DNA from: Bacillota bacterium
GTDB taxonomy: Bacteria; Bacillota_A; Clostridia; Lachnospirales; Lachnospiraceae
Direction of reading: 5' to 3'
Length of the DNA stretch: 27,137 nucleotides
Assembly (NCBI GenBank): GCA_023443625.1
Contig: JAEZTQ010000106.1
Location: 1-27,137 of the forward strand
Part shown: positions 1 to 7,445 of the stretch, in pieces
How positions within the stretch are numbered: position 1 is the first letter of the stretch
Layout of the letters: each line of letters starts with the position of its first letter
Made by a program: the position numbers and the translations under genes
Notes under the pieces: generated by a model
Database searches by the model: none
Told to the model about the DNA's origin: nothing
What the model saw: the letters and a program-made list of their open reading frames with translations, nothing else

Positions 1-26
1 CACCCTTTTGTGGTAAATTTAGGTTT
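1..26 (+). repeat. Left terminal inverted repeat of the ISLre2 element
   Basis: This segment pairs imperfectly with 1705-1730 in inverted orientation. The first bases CACCCTTTTGTGGTAAA correspond to TACCCTTTGATGATAAA read inward from the right end. Mismatches are scattered, which is normal for imperfect IS termini. Confidence 0.7.
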
Positions 27-63
27 ACGAAGACCAAATAAACTACAAAGGAAGGTGCTATTC

Positions 64-1533
64 ATGTATCAGATTATACTACAATGTCTTACTCAAAATC
101 TAGAGGAATTTGCGCAAACTCTAACCAATACCATTAAAACTAAAAAGGATGCTTCTGATTTAGCCATCGGGGTAAAACATGGAACTGATGAAATGGGCAG
201 AAACATTATGAAGATGCTTATGGAAACGATGGATGAGGTTATCAGAAATGAACCAGGTAGAAGTGACCGATTTGAAATCGTTCATGCGAATAATCCCAAC
301 ACCCTCCTGTGCTGCCTCGGAAGCTTCAGCTACAACAGGACCTATTACAAAGATAAGAAAACTGGTGAATACGTTTATCTAAGTGATCTTCAATTCGGCA
401 TAGAGCCTAGGACAAAAACTATGGAAGATTCGAAAGCCCAGGCTCTTGAAGAGGCTGTAGAATCGAGCTATCGGAAGGGTGGACTTCGTGCTAGTGTGAC
501 AGAATCATTATCAAAGGCAAGTATGAAAAACCTGATTCACAGTCTTGTAGTAGACATGCCAAGACTGGAGGTGAAAGAAAAAAAGAAGGCACGGATATTA
601 CACATCAATGCGGATGAGGATCATGTAGCAGCTCAGTTCTGGAAAGATAAAGGTGATCTGAATAAGAATGAAAATGGGATCAAGAGTAATACCATCATGC
701 CGAAGCTAGTATATGTCTATGAAGGGATAGAAAGAGAAAGCCCGAAAAGCAAACGTTGGAAACTTGTAAATACGCACTATTTCAGCGGGTTGTATGAGGG
801 GGAGCGAAATACTGATCTATGGCTTGAAGTGGCTGACTACATAGATAACAATTATGACATGGATTATCTTGAAACGGTGTATCTATGTGGGGATGGAGCC
901 AACTGGATAAAACAAGGACTATCTTGGATAAACAAGAGTATATTCGTACTAGATAAATTCCACCTTGAGAAATATCTTGTAAAAAGCGTAGCGCACATGG
1001 CAGAGCAGGCTGAGACCATGAAGCAAATGATAAAGGATGAATTTAGCTTTGAGGATAAGGCAGCAATCAATGAAATATACAGAAAACTAATAGACTATGC
1101 AGAGAGCGATAGCAAGAAGGAAGAAATAGAACAGGCAAGAAAGTATATCATGAATAATTGGGGAGGCATAACAATCTATAACACCAGGGGAAATGAAATA
1201 ACAGGCTGTAGTGCAGAAGGGCATGTTAGTCATGTTCTGTCATCAAGAATGAGTAGCCGTCCATTAGGGTGGTCGAAAAAGGGAGCAGATAACATGGCAA
1301 GGCTCCGTGCGTTCGCATGGAATGGTGGAAATATCTATGATCTTCTGATGTATAGGAAATACAAGGAACGACAGGAGGAAAGGGACGAGGAAAGAGATAT
1401 TATTGTAAAAAGAGCCAGAGCACGTATGTCAAAATATAATGACAGTATGTGCCACATCGTAGGGGCAATAGAAACTGGCAGGGTAGGTCCTCTATATGAA
1501 ATCATGAAGAGCATCCGTGGATACTGCGGATAA
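64..1533 (+). CDS. ISLre2 family transposase (UPF0236)
   Basis: This is the transposase of the surrounding insertion sequence, 489 residues, a normal length for the family. The block HINADEDH at about residue 180 and the block GDGANW at about 276-281 carry conserved acidic residues of the ISLre2/UPF0236 type. A basic, charged stretch follows near the C-terminus. The reading frame is open from base 10 (GTG), but an AAGGAAGG ribosome binding site sits just before the ATG at 64, so I start there. The frame is intact with no stops or shifts, so the element may still be active. The family is recognised with good confidence; which acidic residues are catalytic was not established here. Confidence 0.88.
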   Translation: MYQIILQCLTQNLEEFAQTLTNTIKTKKDASDLAIGVKHGTDEMGRNIMKMLMETMDEVIRNEPGRSDRFEIVHANNPNTLLCCLGSFSYNRTYYKDKKTGEYVYLSDLQFGIEPRTKTMEDSKAQALEEAVESSYRKGGLRASVTESLSKASMKNLIHSLVVDMPRLEVKEKKKARILHINADEDHVAAQFWKDKGDLNKNENGIKSNTIMPKLVYVYEGIERESPKSKRWKLVNTHYFSGLYEGERNTDLWLEVADYIDNNYDMDYLETVYLCGDGANWIKQGLSWINKSIFVLDKFHLEKYLVKSVAHMAEQAETMKQMIKDEFSFEDKAAINEIYRKLIDYAESDSKKEEIEQARKYIMNNWGGITIYNTRGNEITGCSAEGHVSHVLSSRMSSRPLGWSKKGADNMARLRAFAWNGGNIYDLLMYRKYKERQEERDEERDIIVKRARARMSKYNDSMCHIVGAIETGRVGPLYEIMKSIRGYCG

Positions 1534-1570
1534 TACTCCTTATTGCTCTTAATTATCCATAAGCGGAAGG

Positions 1571-1632
1571 AATTAGTCCGGTCAAGGATGCGAAGCACCG
1601 CTAAAGCGGCGAAGTCCTTGAGGGGACTGATT
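1571..1632 (+). other. Folded non-coding tail of the IS element
   Basis: Three nested stems are visible. AATTAGTCC (1571-1579) pairs with GGACTGATT (1624-1632, one G-U). TCAAGGA (1582-1588) pairs with TCCTTGA (1615-1621). CCGC (1598-1601) pairs with GCGG (1606-1609). A small TGC-GAA-GCA hairpin sits in the internal loop at 1589-1597. The fold lies between the transposase stop and the right terminal repeat. It is not followed by a clear T-run, so it is not a standard terminator. Its role is unknown. Confidence 0.6.
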
Positions 1633-1704
1633 ACTGACGCTATAAAAGAAAAAGAGGAATAAGGAGTTGAAAATAATTTAGAAATGATTATAATGATGAT
1701 AAAT

Positions 1705-1730
1705 AAGTCTAAGTTTATCATCAAAGGGTA
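1705..1730 (-). repeat. Right terminal inverted repeat of the ISLre2 element
   Basis: This is the inverted partner of bases 1-26. It marks the right boundary of the element at about 1730; the sequence beyond it changes to the promoter region of the next gene. Confidence 0.68.
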
Positions 1731-1785
1731 ATTCTACCCATTAAAATCCTAAGCTAACTAAACGCAATCACAGAAAGACTTATCT

Positions 1786-1814
1786 TTGACATTTATCTAT
1801 AATTCCTTTACAAT
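1786..1814 (+). promoter_or_regulatory. Sigma-A promoter for the 1921 gene
   Basis: TTGACA (1786-1791), 17 bases, then TACAAT (1809-1814) is a near-consensus housekeeping promoter. It predicts a start near 1821 and a leader of about 100 nt before the ATG at 1921. It lies just outside the right IS end, so the downstream gene keeps its own promoter. Confidence 0.7.
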
Positions 1815-1920
1815 AGTAATATATAATCAATGACAATTCATTACATATTCTACATCCTGTCCATCCTCTTCCTAACAATCCTGAAAGTTTTAAAAATAAT
1901 ATAAATTTAGGAGGTTTACA

Positions 1921-2613
1921 ATGCAGAAAGGTAAATTTGGGTTTTCCTTATGGTTATATCCCTACATAGCTCTGTGGGCGTTATGTCTATGGTCTGGTTA
2001 TGGTATGGTGATATGTGTAGCACTCTCTCTCTTTGTTGCAGTAACAGAGAATAACGAGTGGTGTACTAAGCAGTGTTTGAAGGCAGTCTTAATTGCAATC
2101 TACTGGGGCGTATACAATCTTATTAGCAATGCCTTTTACTATGTACCAATCATTAAGTATGCAAATGGTCTTATCGATACCGTTATCACTGCTTGTTTCT
2201 GCGTCCTTGTATTAGTAATTGGACTTAAGAAGTTAATGAATGGAGAAGAATTAAGTTTTCCTGGCATGAGCGTGATTGATAAAGCTTTTGGCCATGTACA
2301 GCAATTTGTTGCACCTCAAAGTCAAGGTTATCAACAAGGTGCACCTTATCAGCAGCCACCTACAGCTGCAACCTATCAACAACCACCTACAGCTGCAACT
2401 TATCAACAGCCCGCTGGCGTTTCCCATCCACAAGTTACCGAACCCCAGTATCAGCAACAACCTAACCCAACCCAATACCAACAACCACCAGCAGGAGCAC
2501 AGTATCAACAGCAATCCTATGCTGCTTCTAATTCCTCAAGCAGCTCAGCCTCTTCCTCTGCTACCTCTGGTTTTACACCTCCTACAGCTCCTCCTACAGA
2601 TTCGCCAGAGTAA
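1921..2613 (+). CDS. Hypothetical membrane protein with Gln/Pro-rich repeat tail
   Basis: I do not recognise a named family. The 230-residue product has a hydrophobic N-terminal half with about three membrane-spanning stretches (roughly residues 8-38, 45-75 and 78-102). A low-complexity tail from about residue 125 is built of YQQPPTAAT-like and YQQQP-like units, then a Ser/Ala run and a Pro/Thr end. This organisation suggests a membrane anchor with a flexible, probably cytoplasmic, tail. The start is secure: AGGAGG is followed by TTTACA and the ATG. The gene stands alone between its own promoter and a bidirectional terminator. Some clostridial small membrane proteins carry similar tails, but no function can be assigned. 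Confidence 0.8.
   Translation: MQKGKFGFSLWLYPYIALWALCLWSGYGMVICVALSLFVAVTENNEWCTKQCLKAVLIAIYWGVYNLISNAFYYVPIIKYANGLIDTVITACFCVLVLVIGLKKLMNGEELSFPGMSVIDKAFGHVQQFVAPQSQGYQQGAPYQQPPTAATYQQPPTAATYQQPAGVSHPQVTEPQYQQQPNPTQYQQPPAGAQYQQQSYAASNSSSSSASSSATSGFTPPTAPPTDSPE
2347..2411 (+). repeat. 27-bp tandem coding repeats (YQQPPTAAT units)
   Basis: Two adjacent 27-bp units (2347-2373 and 2374-2400) encode YQQPPTAAT twice, and a third, truncated unit follows. The copies differ by only a few bases, so slipped-strand change in copy number in steps of nine residues is possible without breaking the frame. Confidence 0.8.
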
Positions 2614-2697
2614 GGCGGCTTAACGACTTTAATTTGTGGTGCAATTTTCCCATGCTGGGTTAAATATAATATTTTATAATCAATTATTTTAATACAT

Positions 2698-2733
2698 AAA
2701 GGTTCTCATAGGATTTCCCTTGAGAACCTTTTT
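2698..2733. terminator. Bidirectional intrinsic terminator between convergent genes
   Basis: AAAGGTTCTCA (2698-2708) pairs perfectly with TGAGAACCTTT (2721-2731). A T-run follows on the plus strand and the AAA side supplies one on the minus strand. It sits between the plus-strand gene ending at 2613 and the minus-strand gene ending at 2745, so it can serve both. Confidence 0.85.
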
Positions 2734-2744
2734 ATTTCCATATT

Positions 2745-3251
2745 CTATTCTCTTACCCGCGCATACATCTTCATATCAAGAATCACACCATTCTTTACTG
2801 CATTTTTTCGTAAGGTTCCTTCACAGAGAAAACCTGCTTTTTCAAGGATACGGCAAGAGCCTATATTATAAGCAAAGGGCTCAGCAAAAATTCGTATGAT
2901 ATCCGTATGATCAAAGATATAGTCACAAATCTGCTTAACTGCACTGGTACCAATTCCTTGTCCCCAATAGGGTTCAGCAACATAGTAACCCATCTCAGCA
3001 GTCTTAGAGTGAATATTGTCCTTTCGAAAGACCCCGATGCTTCCTACTGCTTTATCGTTCACTGTAATAGCAAAAGCATAGATTTGATCCTTATCCCCAT
3101 CTATCATGGCTTTTATATAACCCTTTGCATCATCTTCCCTGTATGGATAGGGCAATCCATCTCTTAAGTTATTCTGAATATTCTTATTATTCAAAGCTTC
3201 TGCCAGATCATAGGCATCTTCTATTCTCCAGCTACGTATTTTACACAGCAT
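2745..3251 (-). CDS. GNAT family N-acetyltransferase (RimJ/RimL-like)
   Basis: The 168-residue product has the GNAT layout. An N-terminal IRSWRIEDAYDLAEALNN block is followed by AVGSIGVFRKD, then AEMGYYVAEPYWGQGIGTSAVKQI, which contains the acetyl-CoA binding Q/RxxGxG/A signature as GQGIG. The segment IFAEPFAYNIGSCRILEKAGF is the RimJ/RimL-type C-terminal motif. The family transfers acetyl from acetyl-CoA to protein N-termini or small amines; the substrate cannot be told from sequence. The start is supported by GGAGGAG shortly before the ATG. It appears to be a single-gene unit. Confidence 0.85.
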   Translation of the reverse strand: MLCKIRSWRIEDAYDLAEALNNKNIQNNLRDGLPYPYREDDAKGYIKAMIDGDKDQIYAFAITVNDKAVGSIGVFRKDNIHSKTAEMGYYVAEPYWGQGIGTSAVKQICDYIFDHTDIIRIFAEPFAYNIGSCRILEKAGFLCEGTLRKNAVKNGVILDMKMYARVRE

Positions 3252-3450
3252 ATTTTCTCCTCCTTCATTTATGTATCTTATACCTTATACCAATTATTCT
3301 CATTTTTCAATATCTACACAAATAAAAAAGCCAACATACACAAATAAAAAATCCTAAATGTTGATTTAAAAATATGTTCTAGTTGCATCTAGCAGCTTCC
3401 GCTAACACCAATGACTATCTGACTCTCGGCCAAAATTTTTCTCAAATTAA

Positions 3451-3486
3451 TAAAGGTTCCCAAGTGGCTATTGCCCCTTGGGAACC
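3451..3486 (-). terminator. Intrinsic terminator of the GH2 gene
   Basis: GGTTCCCAAG (3455-3464) and CTTGGGAACC (3477-3486) form a perfect 10-bp stem. Read on the minus strand, the stem is followed by TTTATTAATTT. It lies 29 bases past the stop of the GH2 gene at 3515. The rest of 3252-3450 holds no gene that I can support. Confidence 0.82.
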
Positions 3487-3514
3487 AGAAGATAAATATT
3501 CAAACATATGCTTA

Positions 3515-5278
3515 TTATAGATTTTCTCCTTGATTGATCCGCCTAATCATATCTTTATCTACTTTATAATCATGTGCAGAATCCAAAAGACCATTTACTT
3601 CTTGAAACACATCCGTTAATTGTGTATAACAAAAGCCGGCTATTCCCTCTAGATTCAATATTGATTGCGTTATATCTGCGTAACGTTTTAAAAAGCTCTT
3701 CTCATCCTTTTCAATGCCAAAATATCCCCAGCTAGCTTGGTCATTTATACTTCTTTGCATAGCAATTCCACCATATTCCGTAATCATGAATACGCTGTCT
3801 TTGGAATATTTCTGGTCATATGCATACAATCGACGATTTTGTGCATAGATGCCCTCTGGATTTTGCATGTTACTTATAGTATATTTCCTAGTAAATTCAC
3901 TTCCCAAAGGGGAATAGTCGTGTATACCGACAATGTCCGTCTTCACATTTTCCCATCCATCATTTGTGCTAACAAGTCTTGTTTCATCCATTGCTTTTGC
4001 AAGATTATATAAAGCCTCTCCAAAATGCTGCTGCTTTTTATTTGTCAGCATCTTCCTTACTCCCCAAGACTCGTTCAGCGGGACCCATACTATAATTGAA
4101 GGATGGTTATAATCTCGTTTAATAAATTCTTGAAAATCTCTAATTATATTATGAATTTCGTCATCGCAAAATTCATAGGCACTAGGTACTTCACCCCAAA
4201 CTAATAATCCAACTTTATCTGCCCAATAATAATAACGTGGATCTTCAATTTTTTGATGTTTTCTTGCGCAGTTAAAACCCAGTTCTTTTGTCATTTCAAC
4301 ATCTTTTCTAATAGCCTCATCACTTGGAGGAGTCAATAAGCTTTCCTCCCAATAACCCTGATCTAAAATAGCTTTTAAGTAATAAGGTTTATAATTTAAC
4401 ATTATCCTACCTTGATCTACCGTTATTTTCCTCATTCCAAAATAGCTTTCCACAGTATCGCTTATATTCCCTCTATGTACTAGTTCAAATTTGATCTGAT
4501 AAAGATTAGGATTTTCTGGAGTCCAATAATGGCATTCATCAATATAATCTTCTGCTTGTAAACAAATTATTGCTGTAGTCCTTAATCCGTCTAATGTGGT
4601 GCAGATAGATTTCACTTTTTTATTATTATAAAAAACATCAATATTTGCATAATCTCCAGGAGCAAAATGATTCACTGAAAATTCCGTTTCAATGGAGTTA
4701 CTGTCAATGTTTGGTGTCATTTTAATAGTTTCGAATGTACTCTTACCGGTATATTCTAACCAAACGCTTTGCCATATGCCTGTTGAAGGAATATACCAGC
4801 ATCGGTCAGCTTGTTCTTTCCAATATTGTTTACCACGTGGTTGTGCTGTATCCTGGTTGTCAATTGCCCTAACCACAAGTATGTTGCTTTTTGAATTGAG
4901 ATATTCTGTGATATGATAATGAAATGGGGTGTATCCTCCTACATGCCTTCCTAGGAAAACACCATTTAGCCAGACATCAGCAATATAATCCACTGCACCA
5001 AAATTTAAAATAGTTTCTTTTCCTATTTCTTTGTCAGATATATCAAACTTTAATCGATACCATACTACATTATGAATTTTTGAATCTGCAATACCGCTGG
5101 CTTTACTTTGATAGACAAAGGGTACACGTATTTTGTCAGGTAACATTATGTTACCTGTCTGGTATCCAAGGGTTTCTCCCATATTCGAATCATCAAATCC
5201 AAATTCCCATATTCCATTTAAACTCTGCCAACTTTCACGCTTAAAATCAGGACGGGGATAGTCGTTCCTTTCATACAT
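3515..5278 (-). CDS. Glycoside hydrolase family 2 (beta-galactosidase/beta-glucuronidase-like)
   Basis: The 587-residue enzyme has the three-domain GH2 layout: an N-terminal sugar-binding jelly roll (about 10-175, with SLNGIWEF), an immunoglobulin-like domain (about 180-275) and a TIM barrel (about 285-580). The acid/base is Glu403 in LNESWGV and the nucleophile is Glu501 in MITEYGG, so the retaining mechanism should be intact. There is no signal peptide, so it acts in the cytoplasm on imported oligosaccharides. The length suits compact GH2 proteins and is far shorter than LacZ. The substrate (beta-galactoside, beta-glucuronide or another) is not decidable. AAGGAGG precedes the ATG. It is the last gene of the sugar region and is partly uncoupled from the transport operon by a terminator upstream. 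Confidence 0.9.
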   Translation of the reverse strand: MYERNDYPRPDFKRESWQSLNGIWEFGFDDSNMGETLGYQTGNIMLPDKIRVPFVYQSKASGIADSKIHNVVWYRLKFDISDKEIGKETILNFGAVDYIADVWLNGVFLGRHVGGYTPFHYHITEYLNSKSNILVVRAIDNQDTAQPRGKQYWKEQADRCWYIPSTGIWQSVWLEYTGKSTFETIKMTPNIDSNSIETEFSVNHFAPGDYANIDVFYNNKKVKSICTTLDGLRTTAIICLQAEDYIDECHYWTPENPNLYQIKFELVHRGNISDTVESYFGMRKITVDQGRIMLNYKPYYLKAILDQGYWEESLLTPPSDEAIRKDVEMTKELGFNCARKHQKIEDPRYYYWADKVGLLVWGEVPSAYEFCDDEIHNIIRDFQEFIKRDYNHPSIIVWVPLNESWGVRKMLTNKKQQHFGEALYNLAKAMDETRLVSTNDGWENVKTDIVGIHDYSPLGSEFTRKYTISNMQNPEGIYAQNRRLYAYDQKYSKDSVFMITEYGGIAMQRSINDQASWGYFGIEKDEKSFLKRYADITQSILNLEGIAGFCYTQLTDVFQEVNGLLDSAHDYKVDKDMIRRINQGENL

Positions 5279-5305
5279 CTTAATCCAGCACCTCCTTAAA
5301 ATAAC

Positions 5306-5422
5306 AAAGTGTCAGCATACTGACACTTTCGCGCCCGAGCGGATTGCGAAGCAATAACTACCTTGCCGCGAGGTGCGCATTCTAATGTCTTTTACTTTAT
5401 AGGAAGCAATACTATAAAGTAA
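5306..5422. repeat. Composite palindromic element, candidate dispersed repeat
   Basis: About 117 bases of nested palindromes lie in the leader of the GH2 gene. AAAGTGTCAG (5306-5315) pairs perfectly with CTGACACTTT (5320-5329). GCGC (5331-5334) can close with GCGC (5375-5378) around two hairpins, ATTGC-GAA-GCAAT (5343-5355) and ACCT/AGGT (5360-5374). TTACTTTATAG (5392-5402) pairs perfectly with CTATAAAGTAA (5412-5422). The middle is much richer in G and C than the flanks. It looks like a small repeat element or structured leader; its copy number is not known from this window. Confidence 0.6.
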
Positions 5423-5423
5423 G

Positions 5424-5463
5424 AAAATGTTACAAACTGTTTGGTTGGAACAATCTTGTAACA
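5424..5463 (-). terminator. Terminator after the MDR dehydrogenase gene
   Basis: On the minus strand TGTTACAA and TTGTAACA (5456-5463 and 5428-5435) form an 8-bp outer stem with a weaker inner TGTT/AACA pairing, followed by TTTTCTTACTTT. It sits 22 bases past the stop at 5485 and would separate the ABC transport operon from the GH2 gene. Confidence 0.6.
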
Positions 5464-5484
5464 TCCTCTATATACTAATTTAGT

Positions 5485-6525
5485 TTAAAACTTAACTCCT
5501 AATTTCACACTTCTTTCAGGATAACGATCAACGATTTCATCATATGCGGTTGCACTATCTTCAAAATCAACAACAGGATTTACTATGTTTTCACATTTAA
5601 TTTGACCTGACTTTAGTATTTCCCAACTTGTTTTGCAAATTCTATCAAAGCTCCAACGAGGATAATCTCTATTGGGTTCACTACAAGCACGTGATATGTA
5701 GATATTGGGTTGATTAAAATGAGCTTCCCTGCCTAAATCTAAAATGCCTTTACACTCCTTATACCAACCGACTACAGAAATATTACCTGCATATGCACAT
5801 CCACGAATTGCTGCTTGTAACGCAGCATAAGTACCACTTGTTTCAATAATTACATCTGCACCTAATTTATTGGTTGCCTTTTTAATCTCAAGACCCGCAT
5901 CACATACCGTTGGATCTAATGCTAAATCAGCGCCATTTTCAAGAGCTACATTTCTTCGTCTTTCAATAGGGTCAATTACAATTACCTTTGCAGCTCCTGA
6001 AATTTTAGCAAGCTGAGCTGCAATCAGACCAATTGCTCCTAATCCAAATATTACAACATTGTCACCGCAACGTATATGTCCATCACGTATTCCACCTAAA
6101 GCAAATTGCATAGGATCATAACATACCGCTTCTTTCCAAGTCATGGAATTAGACATGATTAAAGCATCTTTCATTCTTAATGTTTGAGTATTTTTTATCG
6201 GACCATAGCCAGCAATTCGTTGTCCCATCTCAAAACCTGTTACTTTAGTACCCATCTCTGTAATTTTACCAACCCACATATTACCTGGCTTCATACAGAA
6301 AGATTTGTCTTTCGCATTTTCATCTGGAAGAAATAACTGCCATTCTTCATCAAAATAATTTTCCTGGAATGGGTCAACGCCTCGATAATGGCTGAGTTCT
6401 GTACCGTGCTTGGGTGCTGCAAAGTCAACAACTACTCTGATTTCATCTTCCTCTAAAGGTCTATCAGTGTATTCTCTTAAAAAAGGTTTTCTTGGCTCTA
6501 ATGCCACTAGTTCTCTTAAACTCAT
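5485..6525 (-). CDS. Medium-chain (zinc-type) dehydrogenase/reductase, MDR family
   Basis: The 346-residue product belongs to the MDR alcohol dehydrogenase superfamily. An N-terminal GroES-like domain is followed by a Rossmann fold with the nucleotide signature FGLGAIG (160-166) and an acidic residue after the second strand (VIVIDP), which favours NAD(H). The usual catalytic zinc Cys near residue 38 is replaced by the segment PKHGTELSHY, and the four-Cys structural zinc loop is absent. It therefore belongs to the atypical MDR group rather than classical ADHs. It follows the two permease genes by 63 bases, so it probably oxidises or reduces an imported sugar or sugar derivative. The substrate is unknown. 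Confidence 0.85.
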   Translation of the reverse strand: MSLRELVALEPRKPFLREYTDRPLEEDEIRVVVDFAAPKHGTELSHYRGVDPFQENYFDEEWQLFLPDENAKDKSFCMKPGNMWVGKITEMGTKVTGFEMGQRIAGYGPIKNTQTLRMKDALIMSNSMTWKEAVCYDPMQFALGGIRDGHIRCGDNVVIFGLGAIGLIAAQLAKISGAAKVIVIDPIERRRNVALENGADLALDPTVCDAGLEIKKATNKLGADVIIETSGTYAALQAAIRGCAYAGNISVVGWYKECKGILDLGREAHFNQPNIYISRACSEPNRDYPRWSFDRICKTSWEILKSGQIKCENIVNPVVDFEDSATAYDEIVDRYPERSVKLGVKF

Positions 6526-6588
6526 AAATTCATCTCCATTTTCTTTTTTAGTTAGTTGAATTGTTTTAATAATAAAGGGTGTAATTAT

Positions 6589-7440
6589 CTAACCCTTGAT
6601 TCCTGACATTGTGATACCACCAATAATATATTTTTGAGCTATAGTAAATAAAAGCAATAATGGTATAGATGTTACTGTTGATGCAGCCATTAATAATTGC
6701 CAATCTGTATGATTTTTTCCTTGGAAAAAGGATAATGCAAGAGAAACGGTGTAAAGTTTGTCATCTATCAAATAAAGTAATGGACCCATAAAATCATTCC
6801 ACCCATTCATAAATTCAAATACAACAATTGCTGCAACAGCTGGTTTCGTCAAGGGCAATAATATTCTTCCGAATATTCTCCAGGTTGAGCAACCATCTAT
6901 TTTCGCCGCTTCATCTAACTCCTTCGGTAAGGACATATAAAATTGTCTAAGTAAAAATGTATTAAAGGGTGTTGCAAATAGCATTGGTATGATAAGTGGC
7001 AACCATGTATCAACCCAGTCAAGTTTTGAGAAGAATACAAAATTTGGGATCAAAGTCACTACGCTCGGTAACATCAAGGTACTAAGCATTAACAGAAACA
7101 ACACGTTTTTCCCTGGAAATCTAAGTCTTGCAAATGAGTATGCCACAATGGAACAAGAGATAACCTGACCTGCGATACGACATATGGTAATAAAAAAAGT
7201 ATTAAAGAAATATCTCCCAAAAGGCAATATCTCGAATATGTCCGTATAATTCTTCCATATCAATTTGTCAGGTATCCATTTGATTGGGTAAGTCCAGACC
7301 TCTGCATTGGTTTTAAATGATGTTGAGATCATCCAAAAAAACGGAAACAAAAACACTACTGATCCAAAAGACAAAAGAAGAAAAAGGATGGTGGAAATAA
7401 TTCGTTTTTTTCTTTTGTTACTTGAAATTTTACTTTTCAT
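6589..7440 (-). CDS. Carbohydrate ABC transporter permease, MalG type
   Basis: This is an inner-membrane permease of the sugar (CUT1) ABC family with six predicted membrane spans. The first follows a basic cytoplasmic start (KRKKRIISTILFLLL). The cytoplasmic coupling loop ELDEAAKIDGCSTWRIFGRI is the EAA motif that contacts the ATPase. The reading frame is open from 7476, but GGGAAG lies just before the ATG at 7440 and this start gives a 5-base gap to the upstream permease stop, so I use it (283 residues). Its partners are the permease upstream and the lipoprotein at 8431. No ATPase gene is present, so a shared MsmX/UgpC-like ATPase is expected elsewhere. Confidence 0.92.
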   Translation of the reverse strand: MKSKISSNKRKKRIISTILFLLLSFGSVVFLFPFFWMISTSFKTNAEVWTYPIKWIPDKLIWKNYTDIFEILPFGRYFFNTFFITICRIAGQVISCSIVAYSFARLRFPGKNVLFLLMLSTLMLPSVVTLIPNFVFFSKLDWVDTWLPLIIPMLFATPFNTFLLRQFYMSLPKELDEAAKIDGCSTWRIFGRILLPLTKPAVAAIVVFEFMNGWNDFMGPLLYLIDDKLYTVSLALSFFQGKNHTDWQLLMAASTVTSIPLLLLFTIAQKYIIGGITMSGIKG

Positions 7441-7445
7441 TTTCA

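Larger units (their letters stand above)
1..1730 (+). mobile_element. ISLre2-family insertion sequence, essentially complete
   Basis: A single transposase gene is bracketed by two imperfect inverted repeats. Bases 1-26 match the reverse complement of 1705-1730 at about 18 of 26 positions, with the shared outer block ACCCTTT. The element would be about 1.73 kb, within the usual size of the ISLre2 family. The left terminus lies at or within a base or so of the window edge, so the target-site duplication cannot be checked. Between the transposase stop and the right repeat are about 170 non-coding bases with a strong fold. Confidence 0.82.

Noticed and set aside
1335..1724. A 129-codon minus-strand frame opposite the transposase end
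   Set aside because: It overlaps the well-supported transposase and the folded IS tail, has low-complexity Ile/Ser runs and no recognisable motif.
3320..3352. Repeated ACACAAATAAAAAA segments as a CRISPR or phase-variable repeat
   Set aside because: There are only two short A-rich copies in an intergenic stretch, with no spacer regularity or cas genes.
3515..5278. Calling the GH2 enzyme LacZ or UidA
   Set aside because: Catalytic motifs fit the family as a whole, but length and context do not decide between beta-galactosidase, beta-glucuronidase and other activities, so no gene symbol was given.
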